Assembly (NCBI GenBank): GCA_022428285.1 | Contig: JAKMCX010000156.1 | Span: 1-51,389 of the forward strand | Origin: Flavobacteriales bacterium | Lineage (GTDB): Bacteria; Bacteroidota; Bacteroidia; Flavobacteriales_D; Sanyastnellaceae | Length of the DNA: 51,389 bases | Reading direction: 5' to 3' | Part shown: in pieces, positions 17,884 to 26,549 of the stretch | Position numbering within the stretch: position 1 is the first letter of the stretch | Layout: the number at the start of each line of letters is the position of its first letter | Made by a program: the position numbers and the translations under genes | The notes under the pieces: model-generated | What the model saw: only the letters and a program-made list of their open reading frames with translations | Databases searched by the model: none | What the model was told of the DNA's origin: nothing

Positions 17884-19851
17884 ATGATTCGATTGCGCGC
17901 TGCACTCATGTTGTTGTTGGTCTTTGTTGGTCCCCATTGGGGCTTCACCCAGCCGGCTCCTCGGTTTCATTCGGAGAGCAAAAAGGCCATCAAACTCTAC
18001 CGCAGGGCGATGGAGGCCAGCCGGGCCGCTATGGTGCCGGGAGCCGCTTCAGATACAGACGCTGCCATGAGAGAAGTGGAGGAGGACCTGCGCAAGGCTT
18101 TGGAGATCGATCCGAATTTTGCAGAAGCCGAACGCGTCCTGGCGGCCATGTCATTTGACCAGGGAGATTTTGAAGCGTCAAAGGGCCATTACGCTCACTA
18201 TTTGTCCCGTTTTGGCGCCGATTGGATTCGGGACCACTTTTCTTGGGCAGAGGCGGCGCGTTTTGCGCTGGATCCTGGGGGCATGAAAGCGGCCATGAGG
18301 GCGATGACACAAATTCCAGGGGTCGGCGAGGGCCCCGATTTGGATGCCATCGCAGCTGTGCTCAAGGATGCAGAATTCATGGAGGGCGCTTTGGCCCATC
18401 CCGTTCCGTTGAACAGCCAGGCCTTGCCTTCGCCGGTATCAACAGGCCAAGACGAGTACTTCCCCAGTGTATGGCTCGCGGGAGATGGCCTTGTATTTAC
18501 CCGCAGGGTAGAAGACGAGCGGTGGCGCCAAGGGCAGGAGGATTTGTACGTCACCCAAAGAGAAGGCACGGGTTGGGCCACCCCCCAACCGTTGCGGGGG
18601 TTGAACACCTCTATGAACGAGGGTGCAGCAGCGTTGTCAGGAGATGGGATGACCATTTGCTACACCGTATGCCGCGATGCAGACCGCGCAGGTGAAGGGC
18701 CGCACAAAGGCAGCTGTGATTTGTATGTCGCCCAGCGCAACGGACAAGAGTGGGGCAGGCCCGTGAATTTGAGCGCCGTCAATACCGCCGGGTGGGAGAG
18801 CCAACCTTGTCTCAGCCCCGACGGTCAGCAGTTGTATTTCACGCGGGGATCGGGCCGCGCTGGACGGCGCAAATACGACCTGTTCACATCGCGCCGGATG
18901 GCAGATGGCCAGTGGGGAACGGCCTTCCGAATGGGGGGAGAAATCAACTCCAACGGGAAGGAAATGCGGCCTTTCATCCATCCCGATGGACGGCATTTTT
19001 ATTTCACCTCTGACGGCAGGGCCGGCATGGGAGGCATGGACCTTTATGTCTGCACGCTGCAAGACAATGGAAAATGGGGAAGTCCGGCAAACCTGGGGTG
19101 GCCCATCAACACGCCCGAAGATGAAAGCGGCTTGGTGGTGTCTTCGGATGGCGTGACGGGTTTTTTCAGCCGGTCCACAGGCGGGCAATTGGACTTGCAT
19201 GAGCTCACCTTGCCGGCGAATGTGGCCGCCAATGCCACCTCTGCCATGGAAGGCCGTTTGAGTTCGGCTTCGGGCGTTCCGCTTCAATCTGCCCGCATCC
19301 GACTCGTAGACAGCGACAGCGGAACCCCTTTTGCGGAGGCCATTGCAGCGTCGGACGGAAGCTATCATGTTCCAGTGCCCTTGGACCGGTCTTTTGTGGT
19401 GATGGCAGAAGCCACAGGCCACATGTTGCTGTCAGAGCGCATCGACCAAGGCGAATTGCAAGGCCGTGTGGTCCGAGACTTTGAGCTTGCGCCACTGAAG
19501 GCAGGCAGTGAAGCGGTCTTGAATAACGTCTTTTTCGAAAGTGGCAGCGCCAATTTGAGTCCGGCCTCCAATGTTGAGTTGGAGCGGGTTGGACTTTGGC
19601 TGGCAGCGCAACCCAACCTTGTGATGGAAGTCGGTGGACACACCGACGACGTGGGTTCTAAATCCGAGAACTTGGCGCTTTCCGTCTTGCGGGCGGAAGC
19701 GGTCAAAACCGCGTTAGAAGCTGCCGGCGTTTCTGCAGAACAGCTGGTCGCAAAGGGGTACGGTCAATCCAAGCCCGCAGCCACCGGAACTTCTGAGGAG
19801 GCCAGAAAGCAAAACCGGCGCACCACGTTAACGGTGCTGCCGGTGCGCTAA
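17884..19851 (+). CDS. PorE-like T9SS-associated protein: TPR, PD40 beta-propeller, carboxypeptidase-regulatory-like domain, OmpA-like C-terminus
   Basis: Signal peptide; 'ALEIDPNFAEAERVLAAM' (TPR); 'SQPCLSPDGQQLYFTRG', 'MRPFIHPDGRHFYFTSDGRAGMGGMDLYV' (PD40); 'LQSARIRLVDSDSGTPFAEAIAASDGSYHV' (CRD-like); 'VFFESGSANLSPAS...GHTDDVGS...RAEAVKTAL' (OmpA). Confidence 0.8.
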   Translation: MIRLRAALMLLLVFVGPHWGFTQPAPRFHSESKKAIKLYRRAMEASRAAMVPGAASDTDAAMREVEEDLRKALEIDPNFAEAERVLAAMSFDQGDFEASKGHYAHYLSRFGADWIRDHFSWAEAARFALDPGGMKAAMRAMTQIPGVGEGPDLDAIAAVLKDAEFMEGALAHPVPLNSQALPSPVSTGQDEYFPSVWLAGDGLVFTRRVEDERWRQGQEDLYVTQREGTGWATPQPLRGLNTSMNEGAAALSGDGMTICYTVCRDADRAGEGPHKGSCDLYVAQRNGQEWGRPVNLSAVNTAGWESQPCLSPDGQQLYFTRGSGRAGRRKYDLFTSRRMADGQWGTAFRMGGEINSNGKEMRPFIHPDGRHFYFTSDGRAGMGGMDLYVCTLQDNGKWGSPANLGWPINTPEDESGLVVSSDGVTGFFSRSTGGQLDLHELTLPANVAANATSAMEGRLSSASGVPLQSARIRLVDSDSGTPFAEAIAASDGSYHVPVPLDRSFVVMAEATGHMLLSERIDQGELQGRVVRDFELAPLKAGSEAVLNNVFFESGSANLSPASNVELERVGLWLAAQPNLVMEVGGHTDDVGSKSENLALSVLRAEAVKTALEAAGVSAEQLVAKGYGQSKPAATGTSEEARKQNRRTTLTVLPVR

Positions 19852-19853
19852 CG

Positions 19854-21236
19854 TCAGTGGACCAGCAAATCGGCCGCTCCGATGGCGGTCCAAACGATGT
19901 AACGGCCTGTCGAGAAGCCGCTGATGTCGAGGTCAAACTGCACCGAAGGAACCGTTCCTTCAAACACCACACGGCCTGTCATGTCGCGGATGACCAATGG
20001 CCCTCCAACTGCGCCGTCCGTAGCAAAAATAGAGGCGCTGTTGCGCGCAGGGACGGGCTGAATCAACAGGGGCTTGACCACTGGCGTCGGCACCAAGGAA
20101 GGGCCAGAGGTGCTGAACTCCTTGATGATGTTGGGCGGATTGCCGGGATAGGATTGACCATTGAAGGCGAGGTAAAAGGCCCCTGTGTAAGGGTTCACCG
20201 CCACATCCCGAATGCGCTGGTTAAAGCTGCCAAAGAAGGCTTCTTGGCTGTCGGCTGTGAGTCCGTCCTCGGAGAGTTCGATCATGATCAACCGGCCGGG
20301 AAGGGGGTCATTGAATCCACTCATGACGCCCATCATGATTTTTCCTTGGAATTCAGGGATGGCTTCGTGGGTGTAGTACTCCAAACCGTTCAGTGCGATG
20401 CAAGGCGTCCATGCCAGAAGCGGCTCGGCAACGTCCCATTCTTGGCAGAATGCAGTTTCTGAAGGAGCGTTACAAGCACCCTGAACGTTGGGCCAACCAT
20501 AGTTGCGGCCAGCCTCCACAAGGTTGAACTCGTCGTCTTGGTTCTGGCCGTGCTCTGAGGCGTAAATCAATCCGTTGGGTCCAATGCACAAGCCCTGCGC
20601 GTTCCGGTTGCCCCAAGTGTAGACATAGCTCTCTGGACCAAAGGGGTTGTCTTCTGGAATGGAGCCGTCGGGGTTGATGCGGAGGATCTTGCCGTTGAGG
20701 CTTTCCAGGTCCTGGCTGTTGTCGGTGTCACCCGCATCGCCAGTGGTCATCAGCATGGTGTTGTCGGGCAGCCAAAGCAGCCGACTGCCGTTGTGGATTT
20801 GCGCACCGGGCAACGTCAGTAGCTCCTGCTCGTTGACCAATTCTGTTCCGTTCCATTCAAACACACTCAGGTGCTCGGAAACGCTGTTTTGACCATTGCA
20901 GTAAACCACCCATACACGGGGGTCTTCTGGGAAGTCTGGGTGTTGCACCATGCCGAGTAGGCCAGGTTCGCCAGAACCGTTAAAGGTCACATTCAGATCG
21001 AGCACAGTCGTGTAATCCCCGGATGAAGGGTCGATTCGAATCACCCTTCCTTTGCGTTCGCTGCACCACAACATGTCGTCTCCACCCCATACCAATTCCC
21101 AAGGAATTTGGCTGTCCGATACCAAGTCGGTTGCGAAGAGGGTGGTGTTTCCTACAGTAAATGTGTCCTGGGAAAATGCCTGAACGGGCAGCAACATGGC
21201 TACCACCAGTCCCATCAAAAACAAAGCTTTATTCAT
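19854..21236 (-). CDS. Secreted PQQ-type glucose/sorbosone dehydrogenase-like protein with T9SS C-terminal domain
   Basis: Signal peptide MNKALFLMGLVVAMLLPVQAFSQ; 'GEPGLLGMVQHPDFPEDPRVWVVYC', 'HNGSRLLWLPDNTMLMTTGDAGD', 'YVYTWGNRNAQGLCIGPNGLIYASEHGQNQDDEFN'; CTD 'QPVPARNSASIFA...TGRVVFEG'. Confidence 0.85.
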   Translation of the reverse strand: MNKALFLMGLVVAMLLPVQAFSQDTFTVGNTTLFATDLVSDSQIPWELVWGGDDMLWCSERKGRVIRIDPSSGDYTTVLDLNVTFNGSGEPGLLGMVQHPDFPEDPRVWVVYCNGQNSVSEHLSVFEWNGTELVNEQELLTLPGAQIHNGSRLLWLPDNTMLMTTGDAGDTDNSQDLESLNGKILRINPDGSIPEDNPFGPESYVYTWGNRNAQGLCIGPNGLIYASEHGQNQDDEFNLVEAGRNYGWPNVQGACNAPSETAFCQEWDVAEPLLAWTPCIALNGLEYYTHEAIPEFQGKIMMGVMSGFNDPLPGRLIMIELSEDGLTADSQEAFFGSFNQRIRDVAVNPYTGAFYLAFNGQSYPGNPPNIIKEFSTSGPSLVPTPVVKPLLIQPVPARNSASIFATDGAVGGPLVIRDMTGRVVFEGTVPSVQFDLDISGFSTGRYIVWTAIGAADLLVH

Positions 21237-21273
21237 GGTGCAAGGATAGGGTGCGCCATGCGATTAGTCAGGC

Positions 21274-23637
21274 TCAGAGGCTGCCGGAATAGGCGAGGGC
21301 AGTGTAGGGGGCAATTTGACGGCCAAGGGGCTTACCAAGAATGCATTCGGCCTGCTCTGCGTTGGGAATGTCCACAGGGACGCCGCTTTGATTGAAGAAC
21401 ACCGTGGTCGTCTCGTCCAAATATTGGCGTGTGATCTTGAGCAGCTGTGGTGCGGGAGACGTCAGTTGTGTCTGGCCATACATCATGCTCATGCGGCTCC
21501 GGCGCAAGGCCACCCATCTCGAGGCCATTTCTCGCGTTCTTTTTTCTTCGAGGTCCAGGCCGTCAAAGCGCACCATGCGCCGGTTGTCCGGATCGTTGCC
21601 ACCGACATCGGCATATTCGTCTCCTTGGTAAATGCACGGCACCCCTGGCATGCTCATATTGAATGCAGTCAGCATGCGCATGGCCTGGTGTCCGCGCAGG
21701 CCATCTCTGCGAATGTCGCGGGTCCATCCGGCCAGCTTGTGGTCTTCCTCCCAGCGCACAGTCCCCTCAGCCAAAGAAGCAAACCGAGGGCGGTCTTGGT
21801 TGCCTGTGATCGTCCCCATGAGGTGGTGCGCACCATAGTGGTCTAACCCCTCCTGAGCGACCTGAATAAGGTCTTCAAATCCGGCGTTCTCCTTGCCAAA
21901 TGCCACGATGGCCTTGTCGTACAAATTGAAGTCGAATTGCGCGTCTAAAAGACCCGACCCCAGATAACTTCCGATCAATTCGGCACTGCCATAGGTCTCC
22001 CCAATCTGATAGACCCGCCGGTTTGTGCCGTCGGTATGCTGTTTGATTTTTCGCGTCAGGAGGCGCCAAAAAGACAAGGGAATGTGCTTGGTGGCATCAT
22101 GACGGAAGCCATCAATTTCGCTGTTCAATACCCACCATGCCGCACTGTCTGACATGGCTTCTGCGACATCCTCACGTTCTAAGTTCAGGGTGGGCATGAA
22201 CGTATCAAACCACGTTGTCAAACGCTCATCGTCCCAGAGCTGGGTGTTTTCTCGCCCATCGGGCAGATACAGGCTGGTCGCCCAATCTGGGTGCGCTTTG
22301 TACAAGGGATGGGCTTCGTGGACATGGTTCGCTACATAATCCAGCAGGAAATTCATGTCTTTGTCGTGCGCGGCATCAACGAGTCCATCAAAAACAGAGC
22401 GGGTGCCAAAGCGGGGATCGATTTCGGTATTGGAAATGGGCCAGTACCCATGATACCCGCTGAAACGGCTGGTGACATCTGTACTGGGGTCTTGCCAGTA
22501 GCCATAGGCGGAATCGGGATTGGTGGTAATGGGGCTGATCCACAATGCGGTGACCCCGAGGTCGTCGAAGTATCCCTCATCCAAGGCCTTGCGAATGCCC
22601 GCCAAGTCGCCGCCTTGGTCATTGGCAGGGGGCAGGATAGAAGGGTCGTCCACAGGGCTGTCGTTGCCCTGGTCTCCATTGCGGAAACGGTCAACCAGCA
22701 TGAAATAAAGCACCTGGCTTTCCCAATCTTGCCGGGTCAGTTGATCGGGGGAGGCGATGGGGATGCCATCCATGAGCGGGATGCGGACCTCGTGGCTCGG
22801 TTGGCCGGCGCCGCTGGCCCAGAGCCGCAAATTGGTCCTGCCAGATCCGTAAGCCCTTGCTGGGATGCGCACGACCCCTGTTCCATTGTCACCAATGACC
22901 GTCGAAGCGTAAAGGTGGTCCTCCCACCATCCCCATACCCGAGCGCCTGGCGTTCCGAGCAAGCGAACATCGTGTACTTGGTTGCCTCCGAATCCTATGG
23001 CGGCCAGTTCCAGTTTTTCGCCGCTGCCTTCGATGGTCAGGATGGAGTTGAATCCACCAAATCCATTGTCCACCTTTTCGGGATTGGCGGGATCGGGCAT
23101 TTCGACGCCATCGGCGACCAGCTGATAGGGGTGGTGTCCTTCGGGTAAGGAGAGCTCGGTCTGCCAGCGTCCATCTGAACCGAGGGTCAAAGGATGGCTG
23201 CTGCGCGACCAACCGTTAAAAGCGCCCATGATGTATACCTGCTCGTATGTCTGGTCGCTGGCCGGCATGGTATAGGTGATGCTGCGCTGCACGGAGGCAA
23301 AGACCGGAACGTGCGCTGAACGGCCACCGAGCCTCAGCTCCAATGCGCCGAATCCCTGTTCGGGTTGGCCTTGAATCCAAACGCCTTGCTGACCGCCGAC
23401 AGCAGAGAGTTCCTGCTGTTTTCCTCCGCCCCATTCAGGAATCCAAAACACCTCCTCTGGGAGCGTTTCTGGACAAAAGTCCGAGAGGGGAATCCAAGTG
23501 GAGTCCGGCGCGAGTCTCAGCGGCATTGCCATTCCTGGGATGACCTCAGCCAAAATCGGCGTCGGTGTGTCAGGGGTGTTGCAAGCGGCCAAGGTCAATG
23601 CCGTGATACAGAACAAAAGGAGCGGATGGCGCATCAT
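21274..23637 (-). CDS. Lipoprotein alpha-amylase family glycoside hydrolase (GH13) with CBM48-like N-terminal domain
   Basis: Lipobox MMRHPLLLFCITALTLAACN; 'YEQVYIMGAFNGWSRSSHPLTLGSDGRWQ' (CBM48-like); GH13 motifs 'DYVANHVHEAHP', 'IDGFRHDATKHIP', 'QIGETYG', 'GNQDRPR'. Confidence 0.9.
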   Translation of the reverse strand: MMRHPLLLFCITALTLAACNTPDTPTPILAEVIPGMAMPLRLAPDSTWIPLSDFCPETLPEEVFWIPEWGGGKQQELSAVGGQQGVWIQGQPEQGFGALELRLGGRSAHVPVFASVQRSITYTMPASDQTYEQVYIMGAFNGWSRSSHPLTLGSDGRWQTELSLPEGHHPYQLVADGVEMPDPANPEKVDNGFGGFNSILTIEGSGEKLELAAIGFGGNQVHDVRLLGTPGARVWGWWEDHLYASTVIGDNGTGVVRIPARAYGSGRTNLRLWASGAGQPSHEVRIPLMDGIPIASPDQLTRQDWESQVLYFMLVDRFRNGDQGNDSPVDDPSILPPANDQGGDLAGIRKALDEGYFDDLGVTALWISPITTNPDSAYGYWQDPSTDVTSRFSGYHGYWPISNTEIDPRFGTRSVFDGLVDAAHDKDMNFLLDYVANHVHEAHPLYKAHPDWATSLYLPDGRENTQLWDDERLTTWFDTFMPTLNLEREDVAEAMSDSAAWWVLNSEIDGFRHDATKHIPLSFWRLLTRKIKQHTDGTNRRVYQIGETYGSAELIGSYLGSGLLDAQFDFNLYDKAIVAFGKENAGFEDLIQVAQEGLDHYGAHHLMGTITGNQDRPRFASLAEGTVRWEEDHKLAGWTRDIRRDGLRGHQAMRMLTAFNMSMPGVPCIYQGDEYADVGGNDPDNRRMVRFDGLDLEEKRTREMASRWVALRRSRMSMMYGQTQLTSPAPQLLKITRQYLDETTTVFFNQSGVPVDIPNAEQAECILGKPLGRQIAPYTALAYSGSL

Positions 23638-23652
23638 GAAGGCACAATATCA

Positions 23653-23681
23653 GAAACGCCCGGGACGTGGCCGGGCGTTTC
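23653..23681. terminator. Intrinsic terminator hairpin GAAACGCCCGG-N7-CCGGGCGTTTC
   Basis: Perfect 11-bp inverted repeat between the 315-aa ORF stop (23717) and the GH13 start (23637). Confidence 0.75.
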
Positions 23682-23716
23682 GAGGAGTTGCAGGGTAAAG
23701 AGGCTGAAATGGGCGC

Positions 23717-24598
23717 TTATTCGCACAGCAACAGTCCCAAGCTGTTGGCTGGGGGCGGGCCCGTAAAGTTGTAGCCAGGTGTGGTGACGTACCAACGAAC
23801 CCCGTTTTGCAAGGGTTCACCGGTGTAAGGACTTTGATCGATGTTGCTCAGCGTACCGAGAAAGAAGTCCTCGGGCACAAAGGTGAAAGAGAAGAACCCC
23901 GGTTTTCCATCCACGGGATCCATGCGCAACTCCGGCACCGTTCCCGCGTCAAAAGGGGTGGAGGCCACACCATCGTCACCGTAGGTGTACAATGTGAAGG
24001 CGTCTGTTCTGGCCGTCAGGTGCAGGTAGACCTCGTCGAGGTTCTGCAGGTCGGGGTTGGTTTCTTGGTTGTTGTCGTACGTGAAGGTCACAAAGTCGTC
24101 GCCTTCTCTGATTTCGGGGAAGATGCACATTCGGCCATTGCAGAGCTGGGGCACAATGCCCACGGACAGGTCTTCTGTTTTGGCCTCTCCGCCGAATTCC
24201 TCTTCGTAGGCATATCCGCTGTCGAACTTGGCCAAACAGGATATGCCCCGTGTAAAGAAGGTGGGGCCATCTACACCAAAGTATTCGGTGGGGATGAAGC
24301 TCATGCTGTAGAGCTTCTCGCTCACCTTCGTCATGAGCTGGTGGTCGTCGCTGTCGCCCCAATCGCCATTGCCGGCGACGGGTGCCGATGGATTCCAAGC
24401 CCAGAGGTAAACGTCCTCATCGGGATAGGCATCGAGCATCTCGCTCAAGCGCTGGTCTTGGCATTGGGTCAGGTCGATGTACAGCGTGCATTCTGAGTCA
24501 GCTGCAGTGGGGGAGGGCAAAACGTAAGCAGCCTGCCCAAACGAAAGGGAACAGGTGCTGGTCAGCAGCATGGCCAAGCCCGTGGTGATGCGGTTCAT
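23717..24598 (-). CDS. Secreted surface protein in SusE/SusF position; contains an apparent duplicated beta-sandwich domain
   Basis: Signal peptide MNRITTGLAMLLTSTCSLSFGQ; two similar segments '..DVYLWAW..LMTKVSEKLYSMSFIPTEYFG..' and '..EVYLHLTA..LRMDPVDGKPGFFSFTFVPEDFFLG..'; start overlaps stop of upstream gene. Confidence 0.75.
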   Translation of the reverse strand: MNRITTGLAMLLTSTCSLSFGQAAYVLPSPTAADSECTLYIDLTQCQDQRLSEMLDAYPDEDVYLWAWNPSAPVAGNGDWGDSDDHQLMTKVSEKLYSMSFIPTEYFGVDGPTFFTRGISCLAKFDSGYAYEEEFGGEAKTEDLSVGIVPQLCNGRMCIFPEIREGDDFVTFTYDNNQETNPDLQNLDEVYLHLTARTDAFTLYTYGDDGVASTPFDAGTVPELRMDPVDGKPGFFSFTFVPEDFFLGTLSNIDQSPYTGEPLQNGVRWYVTTPGYNFTGPPPANSLGLLLCE

Positions 24599-25095
24599 TG
24601 CGGGATGCGGTTGAAGGTGAACGTGTAGACCACGGTTTCGATGAGGGCGCCGCCTTCGCCACAAGTGCGGCGGTATTCGATCGCCATCTGATCATCATAA
24701 GGGCGCACGGTGGTGCCGAGGTTGTACTGAAGGGTATCCGAGGGCCCCATCAGCATTAGAAACGTGGGGAATGCGGGGTCGTCAAATGACCATGTACCGC
24801 CTTCACCGAAGTACTCCCGGCCAATCTCCTGTTGGATGGAATACGTGTCGTCCTCCCCAAAGGTCATGCGCATGGGTGTGACGCCCTCTTGAATGTACAG
24901 GGCGCTCAAGTCGCGCGTTTCCTTCACGGGATTGTTCAGGTCTTGCTGGGCAAAGGAAGCGAGCTCCCAAGTGCCGAGGAATCCGGCGCGCTTGTCGACA
25001 GGGTCGCCGAGTTCGCCTCCTATTTCTGGCTTGCAACCCGCAAGGCCCGCCAAAAAAGCCATGGCCAGCAGCGGTATGATTGAATGTTGCTTCAT
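24595..25095 (-). CDS. Small lipoprotein (about 166 aa), accessory gene of Sus-like operon
   Basis: Lipobox MKQHSIIPLLAMAFLAGLAGCKPE; 'FLGTWELASFAQQ...MTFGEDDTYSIQQEIGREYFGEGGTWSFDDPAFPTFL' lipocalin-like/DUF5004-like pattern. Confidence 0.7.
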   Translation of the reverse strand: MKQHSIIPLLAMAFLAGLAGCKPEIGGELGDPVDKRAGFLGTWELASFAQQDLNNPVKETRDLSALYIQEGVTPMRMTFGEDDTYSIQQEIGREYFGEGGTWSFDDPAFPTFLMLMGPSDTLQYNLGTTVRPYDDQMAIEYRRTCGEGGALIETVVYTFTFNRIPQ

Positions 25096-25115
25096 TTCAA
25101 TGCGGTTTCTGATGT

Positions 25116-26531
25116 TCACAAGCAGCCTCCTTCGTCGTTGAGGACGAAGCCAGCAGCAGTGGTAGATGAATTCGGGAATTGGAGCAATGAGCCGGGGCAG
25201 TCCCATGGCGCACCGCGCACGGTCTCAGGTTCCCCCATGACGCCGCGCAGTTTGACTTGATCCATCTCCCATCCTTCGCACAAGGTCTCTTTGCGGTATT
25301 CCTCGCGCGCAGCGGTGAGCACAGCATCGGCATCGACGCCTGCTGGCAGGTCATTCAAGTCTGCGCCGAATGCGCGGTCGCGGATGGCATTGACGTCGCC
25401 AATGGCGGTGGCCAGGTTGCCGCCATTCGTGGCGATGGCCATGGCCCTCAAGAGGTGAAGCCCAGTCAAGTGAATGACCGGGACGTTGAAGAATTGCTTG
25501 TCGTCGAACCGGGTCACCTTGTGGACAACGCCATTGGATTCGACCCAGTTTCCGCGGTCGTCTGCAGCGTTCAGCTGAAACAAATCGTTGATGCCACCGC
25601 TAAAGGTGAGCTGCGGATTGGCGTTGTTGTCCTGTCGGAAGTTGTCTCGGAATGCCGAACTGCGGTCGTTGAGCAGGCTGTCACCGTCCACAGCGAAATA
25701 GCCGCCGGTGATGCCGAACACCGTTTCTGGATTGATGTTGTCGCCTGCCAAAGTGCTGTCGCTTCCCGCTTCATAACGATCGAGGTCATCGTCGAGTTGG
25801 AACAAACCGCTGTTGATCACGCGTTCTGCCTCGGTCTGTGCCGCATTCCAGTCTTGGCGCAAGAAGTGGATGTGGGCCAGAAATCCACTGGCCGCCATGC
25901 TGCTGGCATAAGGGCCGTTCTCATTGGGAAGGTTGGACTTGGCAAATTCGAGGTCTTCGATGATCTGCGCATAGACCTCGGCGACAGAAGCGCGTGGACT
26001 GGGAGGTGCCACGGCATCGGTGCGCAGCGGTATGCCCAGGTGGCCATTGTCTGCTGTGTATCCATAGGGGTAGGCCCACATCTTGACCAGGTACCAGTGG
26101 CACACGGCACGGACAAACCGGGATTCGGCCTCCAACCTCACCCGTGTGGCGTCGTCCAAATCGTCCACCAAACCGAAGCTCTCGACCACCACGTTGGCCC
26201 TGTAAATGGCATAGTAGAAGTCGGTGTAGAGCCCGCCAGTGGTGGGGGTAAAGAAATTGGTTTCGCGGTTCCAAACAGCCGTGTAGTCCAAGCTTGAGTA
26301 AGGACGGGCCATGTTGCCAGTCAGCAATTCCGCAATGCTCTGTTGCCGCCCATTCAGGACATTGGCCAAGACATCGTAGTTGGAATTCAGCATCCGCTGC
26401 AGGTCGTCCGAATTGTTGATGGCATCCTCTGCCAGGATCACATCACCGGGTTCGAATTCCAGCATTCGGTCACAACTGGACAACACCAATGTGCATCCTA
26501 CAAAACAGCCGAGAAGGCGGAGGGAGTTCAT
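25116..26531 (-). CDS. SusD/RagB family outer-membrane nutrient-binding lipoprotein
   Basis: 'LGCFVGCTLVLSSCDRMLEFEPGDVI', 'RANVVVESFGLVDDLDDATRVRLEAESRFVRAVCHWYLVKMWAYPYGYT', 'REEYRKETLCEGWEMDQVKL'. Confidence 0.92.
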   Translation of the reverse strand: MNSLRLLGCFVGCTLVLSSCDRMLEFEPGDVILAEDAINNSDDLQRMLNSNYDVLANVLNGRQQSIAELLTGNMARPYSSLDYTAVWNRETNFFTPTTGGLYTDFYYAIYRANVVVESFGLVDDLDDATRVRLEAESRFVRAVCHWYLVKMWAYPYGYTADNGHLGIPLRTDAVAPPSPRASVAEVYAQIIEDLEFAKSNLPNENGPYASSMAASGFLAHIHFLRQDWNAAQTEAERVINSGLFQLDDDLDRYEAGSDSTLAGDNINPETVFGITGGYFAVDGDSLLNDRSSAFRDNFRQDNNANPQLTFSGGINDLFQLNAADDRGNWVESNGVVHKVTRFDDKQFFNVPVIHLTGLHLLRAMAIATNGGNLATAIGDVNAIRDRAFGADLNDLPAGVDADAVLTAAREEYRKETLCEGWEMDQVKLRGVMGEPETVRGAPWDCPGSLLQFPNSSTTAAGFVLNDEGGCL

Positions 26532-26549
26532 TTTCGTCAGCATGGCGGA

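Noticed and set aside
22291-23148. 285-aa plus-strand ORF
   Set aside because: Antisense to the GH13 lipoprotein gene; no domain evidence.
25257-26297. 346-aa plus-strand ORF
   Set aside because: Antisense to SusD; no signal peptide or recognisable motifs.
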